NCBI GenBank assembly: GCA_902518895.1
Contig: CABYHL010000003.1
Span: 1 to 64,000 of the forward strand
Source: an uncultured Alphaproteobacteria bacterium
Lineage (GTDB): Bacteria; Pseudomonadota; Alphaproteobacteria; HIMB59; GCA-002718135
Length of the DNA: 64,000 nucleotides
Reading direction: 5' to 3'
The notes below the pieces were generated by a model. The model was not told the DNA's origin and did no database searches. It saw only the letters and a list, made by a program, of their open reading frames with translations. Below, in pieces: positions 47,050 to 61,040 of this stretch. Positions within the stretch are counted from its first letter, which is position 1. Each line of letters begins with the position of its first letter. The translations under genes and the position numbers were made by a program.

Positions 47050-48584
47050 TGGAAATTAAAGCTGCAGAAATATCGTCTGTAATTAAAGACCAAATAGCTA
47101 ATTTTGAAACTAAAGCGGATGTTGCTGAGGTTGGAACAGTACTAAGTGTTGGAGATGGAATTGCACGTGTGTATGGTCTTGATCAAGTACAAGCTGGAGA
47201 GATGGTAGAATTCCCAGGCGGCATTAAAGGTATGGCCCTCAACCTTGAAATGGATAACGTTGGTGTTTCAATCTTTGGTGATGATACTGGAATTAAAGAA
47301 GGTGACACAGTTAAACGTACAGGAGAAATTGTTGACGTTCCTGTGGGAAAAGAATTGCTAGGACGTGTTGTTGATGGTCTAGGAAATCCTATTGATGGTA
47401 AAGGACCTATTCAATCATCTGAAAAGAGAAGAATTGAATTAAAAGCTCCAGGCATTATTCCTCGCCAAAGTGTATCTGAACCAATGCAGACAGGTATTAA
47501 AGCACTTGATGCTCTTGTTCCAGTTGGAAGAGGACAACGTGAATTAATAATTGGTGATAGACAAACAGGTAAAACTGCTGTTGCCATTGATACAATCTTA
47601 AATCAAAAATCTGTAAATCAATCAGACAATGAAAAAGAAAAGTTATATTGTATCTATGTTGCGATTGGTCAGAAAAGATCAACAGTTGCTCAAATTGTAA
47701 AAACGCTAGAAGATAATGGTGCTATGGAATACACAATTGTTGTATCTGCAACTGCATCAGAGCCTGCACCTTTGCAATTTTTATCTGCTTATACTGGTTG
47801 TACAATGGGAGAATATTTTAGAGATAATGGTATGCATGCATTAATTGTTTATGATGATTTATCAAAGCAAGCTGTTGCTTACAGACAGATGTCGCTTCTT
47901 TTAAGAAGACCTCCTGGACGTGAAGCATATCCTGGAGATGTATTTTACATTCATAGTCGTCTTTTAGAAAGAGCTGCCAAAATGAGTGATGAACATGGTG
48001 GTGGAAGTTTAACTGCTCTTCCAATTATTGAGACTCAAGCTGGAGACTTATCTGCTTACATTCCAACAAATGTTATTTCCATTACGGATGGACAAATATT
48101 TTTAGAAACAAACTTATTTTTTGCTGGTATTCGTCCTGCGATTAACGTTGGTCTTTCTGTAAGCCGTGTTGGTTCTGCAGCTCAAACAAAAGCAATGAAA
48201 AAAATTGCTGGTCCTGTAAAACTAGAATTAGCTCAATATCGTGAGATGGCTGCTTTTGCCCAGTTTGCATCAGATTTAGATGCTTCAACGAAACAATTAC
48301 TTGATCGTGGTGCAAGACTAGTTGAAATCTTAAAACAAGGTCAATATTCACCACTAACGGTTTCAGAGCAAGTTGTATCTATTTATGCAGGTGTACGCGG
48401 ATATCTTGATAAAGTTGCTGTAGGTGATGTAGTCAAGTTTGAAGCAGAAGTTTTAAATGAGATTAGAACTAAGCATAGTGATTTATTAGATGCAATTGCC
48501 AATGAAAAAGAATTATCTAAAGAAAATGATGATAAATTAAAATCAATCTTAGATAATTTGGTTGGAAAGTTTGCAAGTAACTAA
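47049..48584 (+). CDS. atpA: ATP synthase F1 alpha subunit
   Basis: Regulatory/nucleotide-binding subunit. P-loop [15 protein letters not shown], then [16 protein letters not shown] and the arginine-finger region [38 protein letters not shown] is conserved. 511 aa. A GGGGG Shine-Dalgarno lies 4 bases upstream of the ATG. Confidence 0.98.
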   Translation: MEIKAAEISSVIKDQIANFETKADVAEVGTVLSVGDGIARVYGLDQVQAGEMVEFPGGIKGMALNLEMDNVGVSIFGDDTGIKEGDTVKRTGEIVDVPVGKELLGRVVDGLGNPIDGKGPIQSSEKRRIELKAPGIIPRQSVSEPMQTGIKALDALVPVGRGQRELIIGDRQTGKTAVAIDTILNQKSVNQSDNEKEKLYCIYVAIGQKRSTVAQIVKTLEDNGAMEYTIVVSATASEPAPLQFLSAYTGCTMGEYFRDNGMHALIVYDDLSKQAVAYRQMSLLLRRPPGREAYPGDVFYIHSRLLERAAKMSDEHGGGSLTALPIIETQAGDLSAYIPTNVISITDGQIFLETNLFFAGIRPAINVGLSVSRVGSAAQTKAMKKIAGPVKLELAQYREMAAFAQFASDLDASTKQLLDRGARLVEILKQGQYSPLTVSEQVVSIYAGVRGYLDKVAVGDVVKFEAEVLNEIRTKHSDLLDAIANEKELSKENDDKLKSILDNLVGKFASN

Positions 48585-48587
48585 TCT

Positions 48588-50912
<2,325 letters not shown>

Positions 50913-50913
<1 letters not shown>

Positions 50914-51311
50914 TGGCAACAATTTCTTTTGATTTAGTTTCTCCAGAAAACCTTGTTTTCAATGATGAAGTTGGTACTATAATTGTCCCTGGTAAAGATG
51001 GCGACTTAGGTATTTTACCAGGACATAGTAAGGTAATGTCCTCTCTTAGACCAGGAAGAGTAATGGTATATAATGAAGATAAAAGTTTAATTAAATCCTT
51101 TTTTGTTTCTGGTGGTTTTGCAGAAATCAATCCTGAAAAATGTATTGTTCTTGCTGAAAGTGTTGTTGAAGTGAATTCTTTAGAAAAAACATCAATTGAA
51201 AAAGAAATACAAGAATTAGAAAATAAGGAAGGCAAAGAAACAGAGGAACAACTTTCTGTGGCTAAAGCAAAATTAGAAGCAATAAATGTAAATTATTACG
51301 ATAAAATTTAA
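50913..51311 (+). CDS. atpC: ATP synthase F1 epsilon subunit
   Basis: Rotor-associated regulatory subunit. The N-terminal beta sandwich has SFDLVSPENLVFNDEV and VPGKDGDLGILPGHSKVMSSLRPG; a C-terminal helical region of about 45 residues is Glu/Lys-rich. 132 aa. Ends the atp operon, convergent with rppH across 12 bases. Confidence 0.95.
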
Positions 51312-51323
51312 TTTCTCTTTAAA

Positions 51324-51794
51324 TTATACATTAGCTAAATTACTTCTAAATTCTTTTTGAATTTTTATATAAACATTTTTTTTAAATGGTACTGCGTTTC
51401 GGCTAATTTCATCATAATCCATCCATTGCCATTCACTAAATTCGGGATTTTCTGTTCCTACATTTATATCGTTATCAATTCCTGTAAAACGAAATAAAAA
51501 CCACTTTTGAATTTGACCTATGTATTTATCACCCCATGGTAATGTCTTTAGTGTTTCTCTAGGTATGTCATAAGAGATCCATTCTTGAGATGAAGTAATC
51601 AAAGATGCATTATTTGTACCAATCTCTTCCATCATTTCTCTCCAAACTGCTTCTTCAGGATTTTCATTTTCATCGATACCACCTTGAGGCATCTGCCAAT
51701 ATCCACTTGGATGATCTAATCTTCGACCAACTAAAATTTGATTTCTTGCATTGAGAATCATCATTCCCACACATTTTCTATATTTTTTTTGCAT
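51324..51794 (-). CDS. rppH: RNA pyrophosphohydrolase (Nudix)
   Basis: Removes pyrophosphate from mRNA 5' ends, starting decay. The Nudix box is complete: GGIDENENPEEAVWREMMEE followed by IGT. The N-terminal KCVGMMILNARNQILVGRR and GYWQMPQ, and WISYDIPRETLKTLPWGDKYIGQIQKWF split into its conserved parts, identify RppH over other Nudix enzymes. 156 aa. Two bases after ctpA. Confidence 0.93.
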   Translation of the reverse strand: MQKKYRKCVGMMILNARNQILVGRRLDHPSGYWQMPQGGIDENENPEEAVWREMMEEIGTNNASLITSSQEWISYDIPRETLKTLPWGDKYIGQIQKWFLFRFTGIDNDINVGTENPEFSEWQWMDYDEISRNAVPFKKNVYIKIQKEFRSNLANV

Positions 51795-51796
51795 TA

Positions 51797-53092
51797 TTAT
51801 TCTTGAGTTTCATTAAAGAGACTTACACCTTGCACAAGATCAAAGGCTCTCCGAAGTTGATAATCAATCTCTAAACGTTTTTCAAATTCACTTAATTCAT
51901 TATCTTCATTTTCTTCTACATCTTCTTCATTATTTTTATCAAGAGAATCTTTTAGATCTGATTCAGAAAATCTTTTATAATCAAAAGATTCAAATTCTCC
52001 TTGTTCAATGATTATGTCTGGTACGATCCCCTTACCTTGGATTGATTCACCTGAAGGAGTATAATATCTGGCGGTAGTTAATCTTATACCAGTTAGATTA
52101 TCACTATTTGAAACTTGAAAAGGAATTATTGTTTGAACTGAACCCTTTCCAAAAGATTGTGTACCTATAATGATTGCTCTTTTATGATCTTGAAGTGCGC
52201 CTGCAACAATTTCAGAAGCTGATGCAGAACCACCATCAATAATTACAACAAGTGGTTTTCCATTAGTTTTATCAGATTTTTTTGCACGATATCTTCTTAT
52301 GTCTTTTTTATCTCTGCCTCTTGTTGAAACAATTTCTCCTCTTTCCAAGAATATATCCGTTACCTTAACTGCTTGTGTAAGAAGACCACCTGGGTTTGAT
52401 CGCACATCTAAAACGTAACCCTTTATTTTATTTTCTTGTTCAATCTTTTTTATAGCATTTAGAAGACCACTTTCTGTTTGTTCATTAAAAGATGTTATTC
52501 TTAAGTATCCAATATTGTTAAGCACTTCACTTTTAACTGATCTAATTTTGATATAATCTCTGATAATTTCAATCTCAAAGGGTTCAGTATTTGCTCTTGA
52601 AACAGTAATTACTATTGGCTCACCTTTTTTGCCTCTCATTAATTCAACAGCTTCATTTAGAGTTAGACCAAAAACAGGTGTTTCGTCTATTTGAATAATA
52701 TAATCACCTGCAAGAACTCCAGCATCATATGCCGGCGTATCTTCTATCGGAGCAATGACTTTTACAAAACCTTCTTCCATAGTAATTTCAATACCTAATC
52801 CACCAAATTTACCCTCTGTATCCATTTGCATTTCTTGAAATACTTCTTCATTCATAAAACCAGAATGAGGATCTAAACCTGACAACATTCCATCAATCGC
52901 TTTTTCAATTAATTCTTGATCCGTAACCTCTTCCACATAGGAAGATCTTACCCTGTCAAACACTTGTCCAAATAGATCTAAATATTTGTATTTTTCTTCA
53001 TCTGAAGAAGATCCATATGTTTTAGGTGCAAGAAGTGTAATGAGGGTGAACAGTAGTATTACTTTTAAAAAAACATTTTTTGAAATTATCAT
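51797..53092 (-). CDS. ctpA: C-terminal processing protease (S41 family)
   Basis: Periplasmic serine protease with an N-terminal signal segment (VILLFTLITLLAPKTYG). The PDZ domain covers roughly residues 90-170 (GGLGIEITMEEG, APAYDAGVLAGDYI-type). The catalytic dyad is the Ser in IDGGSASASEIVAGALQ and the Lys in GTQSFGKGSVQT. The family often trims cell-wall hydrolase partners. 431 aa. It directly follows rsfS, without the rlmH and EnvC-like genes usually seen between them. Confidence 0.94.
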   Translation of the reverse strand: MIISKNVFLKVILLFTLITLLAPKTYGSSSDEEKYKYLDLFGQVFDRVRSSYVEEVTDQELIEKAIDGMLSGLDPHSGFMNEEVFQEMQMDTEGKFGGLGIEITMEEGFVKVIAPIEDTPAYDAGVLAGDYIIQIDETPVFGLTLNEAVELMRGKKGEPIVITVSRANTEPFEIEIIRDYIKIRSVKSEVLNNIGYLRITSFNEQTESGLLNAIKKIEQENKIKGYVLDVRSNPGGLLTQAVKVTDIFLERGEIVSTRGRDKKDIRRYRAKKSDKTNGKPLVVIIDGGSASASEIVAGALQDHKRAIIIGTQSFGKGSVQTIIPFQVSNSDNLTGIRLTTARYYTPSGESIQGKGIVPDIIIEQGEFESFDYKRFSESDLKDSLDKNNEEDVEENEDNELSEFEKRLEIDYQLRRAFDLVQGVSLFNETQE

Positions 53093-53097
53093 ATATT

Positions 53098-53433
53098 TTA
53101 AGCTAGTTTAGTTTGTGAAGAATCAAAGCTTACTTCCCATAATTTTTCTAATGCATATAATTCTCTAATTTCTTGTCGAAACAAATGAACAATAATCTCA
53201 CCTGCATCAACAATTATCCAGTCACATTGAGGTCTTCCTTCAGGATTTGGACACTTTATCCCTGCTTTTTTTAATTTTTTTACCATTTCGTCTGCTGTAG
53301 CATCTGAATGTCTAGTTGACCTACAGGTAGCAATCACAAAGGCATCAGCAACGGATGATTTATTAGATAAATCAATAACTTTTATATCTTCAGCTTTTGC
53401 ATCACTTAGTATTGATACAATATTTTCCGTCAA
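53098..53433 (-). CDS. rsfS: Ribosomal silencing factor RsfS
   Basis: Binds L14 and blocks subunit joining in starvation. KAEDIKVIDLSNKSSVADAFVIATCRSTRH, read in parts, and RPQCDWIIVDAGEIIVHLFRQEIRELYALEKLW are the conserved core. 111 aa. The start is TTG at 53433 (MTENIVSILSDAKAEDI); no ATG is available in register. 13 bases follow the nadD stop. Confidence 0.93.
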   Translation of the reverse strand: MTENIVSILSDAKAEDIKVIDLSNKSSVADAFVIATCRSTRHSDATADEMVKKLKKAGIKCPNPEGRPQCDWIIVDAGEIIVHLFRQEIRELYALEKLWEVSFDSSQTKLA

Positions 53434-53446
53434 TGAAGTAAATTTA

Positions 53447-54025
53447 TTAATATTTACCTCTTAATTTATTTCTTTGATTTCTAATTTCAGATGATGAAAT
53501 TTTAATTTCTTTATTTTGAATCAAAGTCCAAGCAGGAATTTTTTTTGAAACATGTTCTATGTCTTGAGCTATATATTTATTATGAATAAATTTCTTTGCT
53601 GCAACACTTTTCAAAGCATTCGTATTATATCCATGTCTTCTAAAAATAACAATAGAGATAATATGAAAAATTGATTGCCATTTTTCCCATTCGTGGAAAT
53701 TAACTAAATTGTCTGCACCCATTAACCAAAAAAATTTAATATTTTTATAATATTGAATTAGAAATTTAATTGTTTGATAAGAGTATTGAGATCTAATTTT
53801 TTTTTCTACTTCTAATATTTTTATAGGAAAATTTTTTGTAATTTGTTTACAATTTTGTAATCTCTCTTCGTATGTTGCGGGCTTTGAAATCTTCAAGGGG
53901 TTTTGAGGTGTAACTAGCCACCAAATCTCATCTAGCTGTAATACTTTTTTAGCTTCATTTGAAATAAATAGATGCCCTCGATGTGGCGGATCAAAAGACC
54001 CTCCCAGAAGTCCAATCTTTTTCAA
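53447..54025 (-). CDS. nadD: Nicotinate-nucleotide adenylyltransferase
   Basis: Adenylates nicotinate mononucleotide in NAD synthesis. IGLLGGSFDPPHRGHLFIS holds the nucleotide motif, WWLVTPQNPLK and FFWLMGADNLVNFHEW bind substrate, and KISSSEIRNQ is the C-terminal motif. 192 aa. Starts with TTG at 54025, one base before the proA stop, so adjacent genes nadD and rsfS both use TTG. Confidence 0.94.
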   Translation of the reverse strand: MKKIGLLGGSFDPPHRGHLFISNEAKKVLQLDEIWWLVTPQNPLKISKPATYEERLQNCKQITKNFPIKILEVEKKIRSQYSYQTIKFLIQYYKNIKFFWLMGADNLVNFHEWEKWQSIFHIISIVIFRRHGYNTNALKSVAAKKFIHNKYIAQDIEHVSKKIPAWTLIQNKEIKISSSEIRNQRNKLRGKY

Positions 54026-55275
54026 TTAAGGTCTTTCCTGGCCATTACCATTAACTACATATTTAAATGTAGTTAAATGTTTTGTTCCCACTGGTCCTCT
54101 TACATGTATTTTGTCTGTTGAGATTCCTATCTCAGCACCAAAACCAAATTCACCGCCATCCGCAAATTGTGTAGATGCATTTTTAAGTATTATTGCGCTG
54201 TCTATTTTATTATAAAATTTTTCAAAGGTTTTTTCACTTTCTGTAATTATACTTTCTGTATGTCCAGAAGAATAATCATTTATATGCTTAACCGCTCCAT
54301 CAACTCCTGAAACAATTTTTACTGATAAAATTTTATCTAAATATTCTAATGACCAATCTTCTTCACTTGCCGTTTTAAAATCACTATCTAAAGACTGAAT
54401 ATATTCATCACCTCTAATTTCACAATTTACTTCTTTTAGAGGTTCTAATATTTTCATTGCTTCGTCTTTAATTTTTTCATCAATTAAAAGTGTTTCTGCA
54501 GCACCACAAATTTCAGGACGTCTCATTTTGCTATTAAAAACTACTTTTTCTGCAATGCTTAAATCAGCATCTTTATCTACATACACATGACATATACCGT
54601 CTAAATGTTTGATAACGGGTATTTTGCTTGCTGAATTAATTTTTTCAATCAAACCTTTGCCACCTCTAGGAATAATTACGTCAACATAATCTCTCATGCT
54701 TAGCAAATGATCAACCGCTTCTCTTTCAGGTGTATTAATCATTTGGACACAATGTTCAGGGAGTCCAGCTTCTGTGAAAGCATTTGTAATGTTATTTACC
54801 AATTCCTTAGAGGAATGAAAACTATCACTACCACCTCTTAAAATTATACAATTGCCAGATTTTATAGAAAGACAAGAAGCATCAACAGTGACGTTCGGTC
54901 TGGATTCATAAATCACGCCTAATACACCAAGTGGTGTTGAAATTTTACGAAACTGCAAACCATTAGGTCTTTCCCATTTTTCTAATGTAATGCCAATTGG
55001 ATCTGGTATCTCGATAATATCTTCAATGGATGTAATCAATCCATCAATAGATTTTTTAGTTAATGTAAGTCTATTTATTAAAGGCTTAGCTAAAGATTTT
55101 TTTTCACCATTTTCTAAATCTATTTTATTAGCGTCAAGAATTTTATTTCTATTTTTATCTAAATTTTTAGTGAGTTTTTTTAAAGCAAGATTTTTTTGAT
55201 CACTTCTACAGACTTTCATATTTAGAGAGGCAGATTTTGCTCTTTTACCTAATTCAATAATATTATTTTCAATAC

Positions 55276-55279
<4 letters not shown>
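54026..55279 (-). CDS. proA: Gamma-glutamyl phosphate reductase
   Basis: Second step of proline synthesis. NAD(P)-binding GVLGVIYESRPNVTVDA, the catalytic Cys in RRPEICGAAETLLID, GGKGLIEKINSASKIPVIKH in parts, and the C-terminal GFGAEIGISTDKIHVRGPVG are all present. 417 aa. Its start overlaps the proB stop by 4 bases. Confidence 0.95.
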
Positions 55280-57373
<2,094 letters not shown>

Positions 57374-57387
57374 TTAATTAATTGGGA

Positions 57388-57645
57388 TTATTGTTCTGTG
57401 GGAACAACTGATACAAAAGTTCTTACTCTTGTTTTTTTAAAAGTTACTTTTCCATTTATTGTAGCAAATATAGTGTGATCTTTACCTATGCCAACATTAT
57501 CACCTGGATGAAACTTTGTGCCTCGTTGCCTAATAATGATGTTTCCTGCTATTACGTTTTCACCACCAAATTTCTTAACTCCAAGTCTTCGACCCGCAGA
57601 GTCTCTTCCATTCCTAGAACTACCACCTGCTTTTTTCGTTGCCAT
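57388..57645 (-). CDS. rpmA: 50S ribosomal protein L27
   Basis: 85-aa L27 with the family start [27 protein letters not shown] (in part) and [19 protein letters not shown]. Its N-terminus reaches the peptidyl transferase centre. The ATG overlaps the rplU stop by one base (TAATG). Confidence 0.97.
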   Translation of the reverse strand: MATKKAGGSSRNGRDSAGRRLGVKKFGGENVIAGNIIIRQRGTKFHPGDNVGIGKDHTIFATINGKVTFKKTRVRTFVSVVPTEQ

Positions 57646-58166
57646 TATTTATCTTCTTTTTTAGTTTTAACAGTTTTTTTAACAGTTTTCTTTACTGATT
57701 TTTTCTTAGTAGGTGAAGCTTTATTTACTGCTTTTTTTGTAACTGTCTTCTTTTTTGTAACTTTTACCTCTTTAGACTCAATTTTTTCTTTACTAAATTT
57801 AGTTTCAGTTTTTTTAACTTTTTTTGTTTCTGGTTCAGCGGTTGACTTTTTTCCACCATAAGAAATTGATTCTATTCTTAATACAGTTAGATATTGTCTA
57901 TGACCTTGTGTTAGTCTGTAATTTTGTCTTTTTCTTTTTTTAAAAACTATTATTTTTTTATCTCTGATTTGATCAACAATTTTTGCTTCAATTGAAGCAT
58001 CTTTTAGTAATGGCTCGCCTAAGCTATTTGTGCTTTGATCACTGATCGCTAATACATCAGTAATAGACACTTTATCACCTTTGGATCCCTCAAGTTTTTC
58101 TACTTTAAGTATCTGACCAGCTCTTGCTGAGTATTGCTTTCCACCAGTTTTGAAAATTGCTAACAT
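57645..58166 (-). CDS. rplU: 50S ribosomal protein L21 with Lys-rich C-terminal tail
   Basis: Residues 1 to about 103 are L21: [40 protein letters not shown], then [10 protein letters not shown]. The remaining 70 residues are almost wholly Lys, Thr, Val, Glu and Ser ([20 protein letters not shown] at the end), giving 173 aa against about 103 in E. coli. The tail is basic, unlike the acidic tails of S16 and L19. Similar L21 extensions are known in alphaproteobacteria. First gene of its operon. Confidence 0.96.
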   Translation of the reverse strand: MLAIFKTGGKQYSARAGQILKVEKLEGSKGDKVSITDVLAISDQSTNSLGEPLLKDASIEAKIVDQIRDKKIIVFKKRKRQNYRLTQGHRQYLTVLRIESISYGGKKSTAEPETKKVKKTETKFSKEKIESKEVKVTKKKTVTKKAVNKASPTKKKSVKKTVKKTVKTKKEDK

Positions 58167-58246
58167 ATCTTTTGATGGCGGGGTTTATAGTGAACTATGC
58201 TAATAGTCAAACTAAAAATATGGCGTAAATACTGGAAATAAAGACC

Positions 58247-58999
58247 TTAAAAGCTATCCTTTGCTTTTCGCAAATAAGCAAATAATTCAAAGTCTGTAAA
58301 ACCTAGCTCTTTCTTAATTATAGTACCTAATTTTGAATTTTGATTCAGGAATAAGTTATATTGTTTTTCATCTTCTAATAAAAAAGGTACGGATTTTCCT
58401 TTATTATTTAAATCATCAATAATTTTGTTTCTAACTGTCAAATAAGCACTTTCTTTTTTGAGTGTTTTCTCAAGAAAATTTAAATTGCTTAATGTATATT
58501 CATGACCACAATAAATAATTGTATTTTTATCTAACTCATTGATTATTTTTAAACTGTTAAACATTTCATTTAATGTTCCTTCAAACACACGACCACAACC
58601 AAGTCTGAACAGTGTATCACCACAAAATAAAACACCATTATTTTCATCATAGTAAATTATATGATCTAATGTATGCCCGGGTGTTTTTATTATTCTAAAT
58701 GTATTTAAGCAGGAGCTGACTTCATCTCCATCATGTAAAACGAATCTTGTATTTTCAATCTGAGCACTTGGAGAGTGTATATTAACTTCTGGAAAAGCAT
58801 TAAGTATTCCTTTTATACCTGATGTGTGATCTTTATGATGATGTGTAATAAATATATCTTCTATAGTTAAATTGTATTCAAGAGCAAAATTTAATATAGG
58901 ATTACTATCAGCAGGATCTATAACACAGCTCCTAAGCTTGTCATTATATAAAACAAAAGAGTAGTTATCTTTTAATTGATTTATAATTTCAACTTTCAT
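58247..58999 (-). CDS. gloB: Hydroxyacylglutathione hydrolase (glyoxalase II)
   Basis: Metallo-beta-lactamase fold enzyme hydrolysing S-lactoylglutathione. Metal motif THHHKDHTSG, plus KTPGHTLDHIIYY and CGDTLFRLGCGRVFEGTLNEM, with CGHEYTLSNLNF supplying the last His. 250 aa. Adjacent to metW with a 7-base gap. Confidence 0.92.
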   Translation of the reverse strand: MKVEIINQLKDNYSFVLYNDKLRSCVIDPADSNPILNFALEYNLTIEDIFITHHHKDHTSGIKGILNAFPEVNIHSPSAQIENTRFVLHDGDEVSSCLNTFRIIKTPGHTLDHIIYYDENNGVLFCGDTLFRLGCGRVFEGTLNEMFNSLKIINELDKNTIIYCGHEYTLSNLNFLEKTLKKESAYLTVRNKIIDDLNNKGKSVPFLLEDEKQYNLFLNQNSKLGTIIKKELGFTDFELFAYLRKAKDSF

Positions 59000-59006
59000 C
59001 TAATAA

Positions 59007-59690
59007 CTAATTTGCAATAACAGAATTTTTTGCAAAAACTTTTTTTGATGATTTAATTTTTATTGGTTCAAAATTTTTATAACTTAATAAAAAGATAGCT
59101 TCGTGAGTGAAAAAATTTACTCCAGTAACTGATTCACTTATATCAAATTGCTTACCTTTTGATGTTAATCCAATACTTTTTTCAATCACAATATTCATTT
59201 CATTACACAAATTCAAAAAATCCTTAATTGTAAAAAAATGAATGTTAGGTGTGTCATACCATGTATAAGGTAAACTTTCTGTTACTGGCATTTTTCCAGA
59301 TATTAAAAGCTGTAATCTTATTTTCCAATGTCCAAAGTTAGGAAAAGAAACAATTGCTTTTGATCCTATTCTTAATAATTCAGATAGAATATCTTTGGGT
59401 TTCATCATTGCTTGTAAAGTTTGACTTAAAATTACATAATCAAAACTATTATTTGAATATTGAGATAAATCTAATTCGGCATTTCCATGTACAACATTGA
59501 AACCCCTTGCGATAGCATTTGCTGCTAGATCTCTATTTAATTCAATGCCATGAGTTATCGCATTACGATTATTTTCTAATTGCTCCATAAGACCGCCATC
59601 ACCACATCCAATATCTAGGATTTTTCTATCTTGTGCGATAAGTGTTTCAATAAGAGACCAATCTTTTCTTATGCTATTAATTTTATTCAT
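59007..59690 (-). CDS. metW: Methionine biosynthesis protein MetW
   Basis: SAM-dependent methyltransferase-fold partner of MetX. The SAM motif is ILDIGCGDGGLMEQL; HGIELNRDLAANAIARGFNVVHGN and FDYVILSQTLQAMMKP identify MetW. PYTWYDTPNIHFFTIKDF is the conserved C-terminal part. 227 aa. Start overlaps the metX stop by 8 bases. Confidence 0.94.
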   Translation of the reverse strand: MNKINSIRKDWSLIETLIAQDRKILDIGCGDGGLMEQLENNRNAITHGIELNRDLAANAIARGFNVVHGNAELDLSQYSNNSFDYVILSQTLQAMMKPKDILSELLRIGSKAIVSFPNFGHWKIRLQLLISGKMPVTESLPYTWYDTPNIHFFTIKDFLNLCNEMNIVIEKSIGLTSKGKQFDISESVTGVNFFTHEAIFLLSYKNFEPIKIKSSKKVFAKNSVIAN

Positions 59691-60831
59691 CTATCTTTGC
59701 AAAGTTGTTTGTTAGGAAACCTTTTATTACATCATCTAACTGTGGTTCCTCTAATAAAAAACTATCATGTCCTTTATCAGTATCAATTTCTAAAAAGCTT
59801 ACTTCTCTTGATAGAGAATTTAATTGATTTACAATAATTTTACTTTCTATTGTAGGGAATAACCAATCCGAGGTAAAAGAGACAATTAAATATTTTAAAT
59901 GGTTATTTGGATTATGACTAAACTCAATATTTTTTCTAAATGTTTCATCATGATCAAAATAATCCATAGCCCTTGTTAAATAAAGATATGAATTTGCATC
60001 AAATCTTTCAACAAATGATTTACCTTGATATCTCAGATAACTCTCAACTTGAAAATCAGCATCAAACCCAAAAGAAATAATATCTCTTGATTGAAGTTTT
60101 CTTCCAAATTTTCTATGCATCGCATTTTCGGATAAATATGTGATATGTGCAATCATTCTTGCTACTGATAGACCTCTTTCTGGCACTTCATTATTTTCAA
60201 AATACTTTCCATTTTTCCAAATAGGATCACTCATTATTGCCTGTCGCCCAACTTCATGAAATGCAATATTTTGAGCGGAATGTTTTAAAGCGCCCGCAAT
60301 ATGTATAATATTTAAAATTTTATCTGGAAAATCGATTGCCCATTGAAGTGCTTGCATTGCTCCCATCGAACCACCAATGACAGAAAATAACTTCTCTATA
60401 TTTAAACTTTCAATCAATAAAGATTGAGCCTTCACCATATCTTTTATTGTTACGGAAGGAAAATTACCACCATATGCAACATCAATTCCATTTTGTAACT
60501 CTTTAGGACCAGTTGATCCAGCACAACCGCCGAGTACATTTGAGCAAATTACAAAAAATTTGTTTGTATCAATTGGTTTATTAGGTCCAACCATTCTAGA
60601 CCACCAACCTTCTCTCCCAGTAATGGGATTGTTCCCAGCAACATATTGATCTCCAGTTAAAGCATGGCAAACAAGAATAGCATTTGTTTTATCAGTATTT
60701 AATTTACCATATGCTTTGAATGCTAGTTTAAAACTATCTATTATATCTCCTGATTCTAGTTTTAAATTAATATTCTCAAAATAGGCTATTTCGCTTTCAA
60801 GTTTTGTATCAGTAGTAAATTTTGTATTCAT
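59683..60831 (-). CDS. metX: Homoserine O-acetyltransferase/succinyltransferase (MetX)
   Basis: Acylates homoserine for methionine synthesis. Alpha/beta hydrolase fold with the nucleophile in IGGSMGAMQALQWA, the acid and His in SDWLFP and DTDKGHDSFLLE, and CHALTGDQYVAG at the oxyanion hole. Whether acetyl- or succinyl-CoA is used is not clear from sequence; metW pairing is common to both. 382 aa. Controlled by the SAM-II-type element upstream. Confidence 0.94.
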   Translation of the reverse strand: MNTKFTTDTKLESEIAYFENINLKLESGDIIDSFKLAFKAYGKLNTDKTNAILVCHALTGDQYVAGNNPITGREGWWSRMVGPNKPIDTNKFFVICSNVLGGCAGSTGPKELQNGIDVAYGGNFPSVTIKDMVKAQSLLIESLNIEKLFSVIGGSMGAMQALQWAIDFPDKILNIIHIAGALKHSAQNIAFHEVGRQAIMSDPIWKNGKYFENNEVPERGLSVARMIAHITYLSENAMHRKFGRKLQSRDIISFGFDADFQVESYLRYQGKSFVERFDANSYLYLTRAMDYFDHDETFRKNIEFSHNPNNHLKYLIVSFTSDWLFPTIESKIIVNQLNSLSREVSFLEIDTDKGHDSFLLEEPQLDDVIKGFLTNNFAKIDE

Positions 60832-60877
60832 ATCTTTTTAGTCTAACACTATTTGAAAGAACGAAGGAGGAGTGTAA

Positions 60878-60930
60878 ACGCTTTAGCTGATTATTGCTCC
60901 ACCCGCAAGCTGTCTCAAATCGGTGATAAT
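60878..60930 (-). promoter_or_regulatory. SAM-II-type riboswitch upstream of metX-metW
   Basis: The minus-strand RNA has the conserved CGATTTGA loop, GCTTGC and GCTAAA segments of SAM-II. Stem P1 is CACC with GGTG, and the pseudoknot pairs TTGC (before P1's 3' strand) with GCAA (after it), the SAM-II topology. The family sits upstream of methionine genes in alphaproteobacteria and turns expression down when S-adenosylmethionine is plentiful. It lies about 47 bases before the metX ATG. Recognised from memory of the consensus and by hand folding. Confidence 0.78.
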
Positions 60931-61040
60931 AGGTCTTATATTTATATATCTTTCTAAGTCAATAAATCGTCATTTTTTAAATTAAATACTACTTTATTTT
61001 GATTTATCGTTAGATAGTTTGTAAAGAAACGTCCAAAATT

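Noticed and set aside
47497-48354. Several 60-70 aa antisense ORFs across atpA
   Set aside because: Shadows of the strongly conserved atpA; His/Leu/Gln-rich translations with no family features.
51306-51324. ATTTAA/TTAAAT hairpin between atpC and rppH as a bidirectional terminator
   Set aside because: Six A-T pairs only and no U tract beyond background; too weak to call in this base composition.
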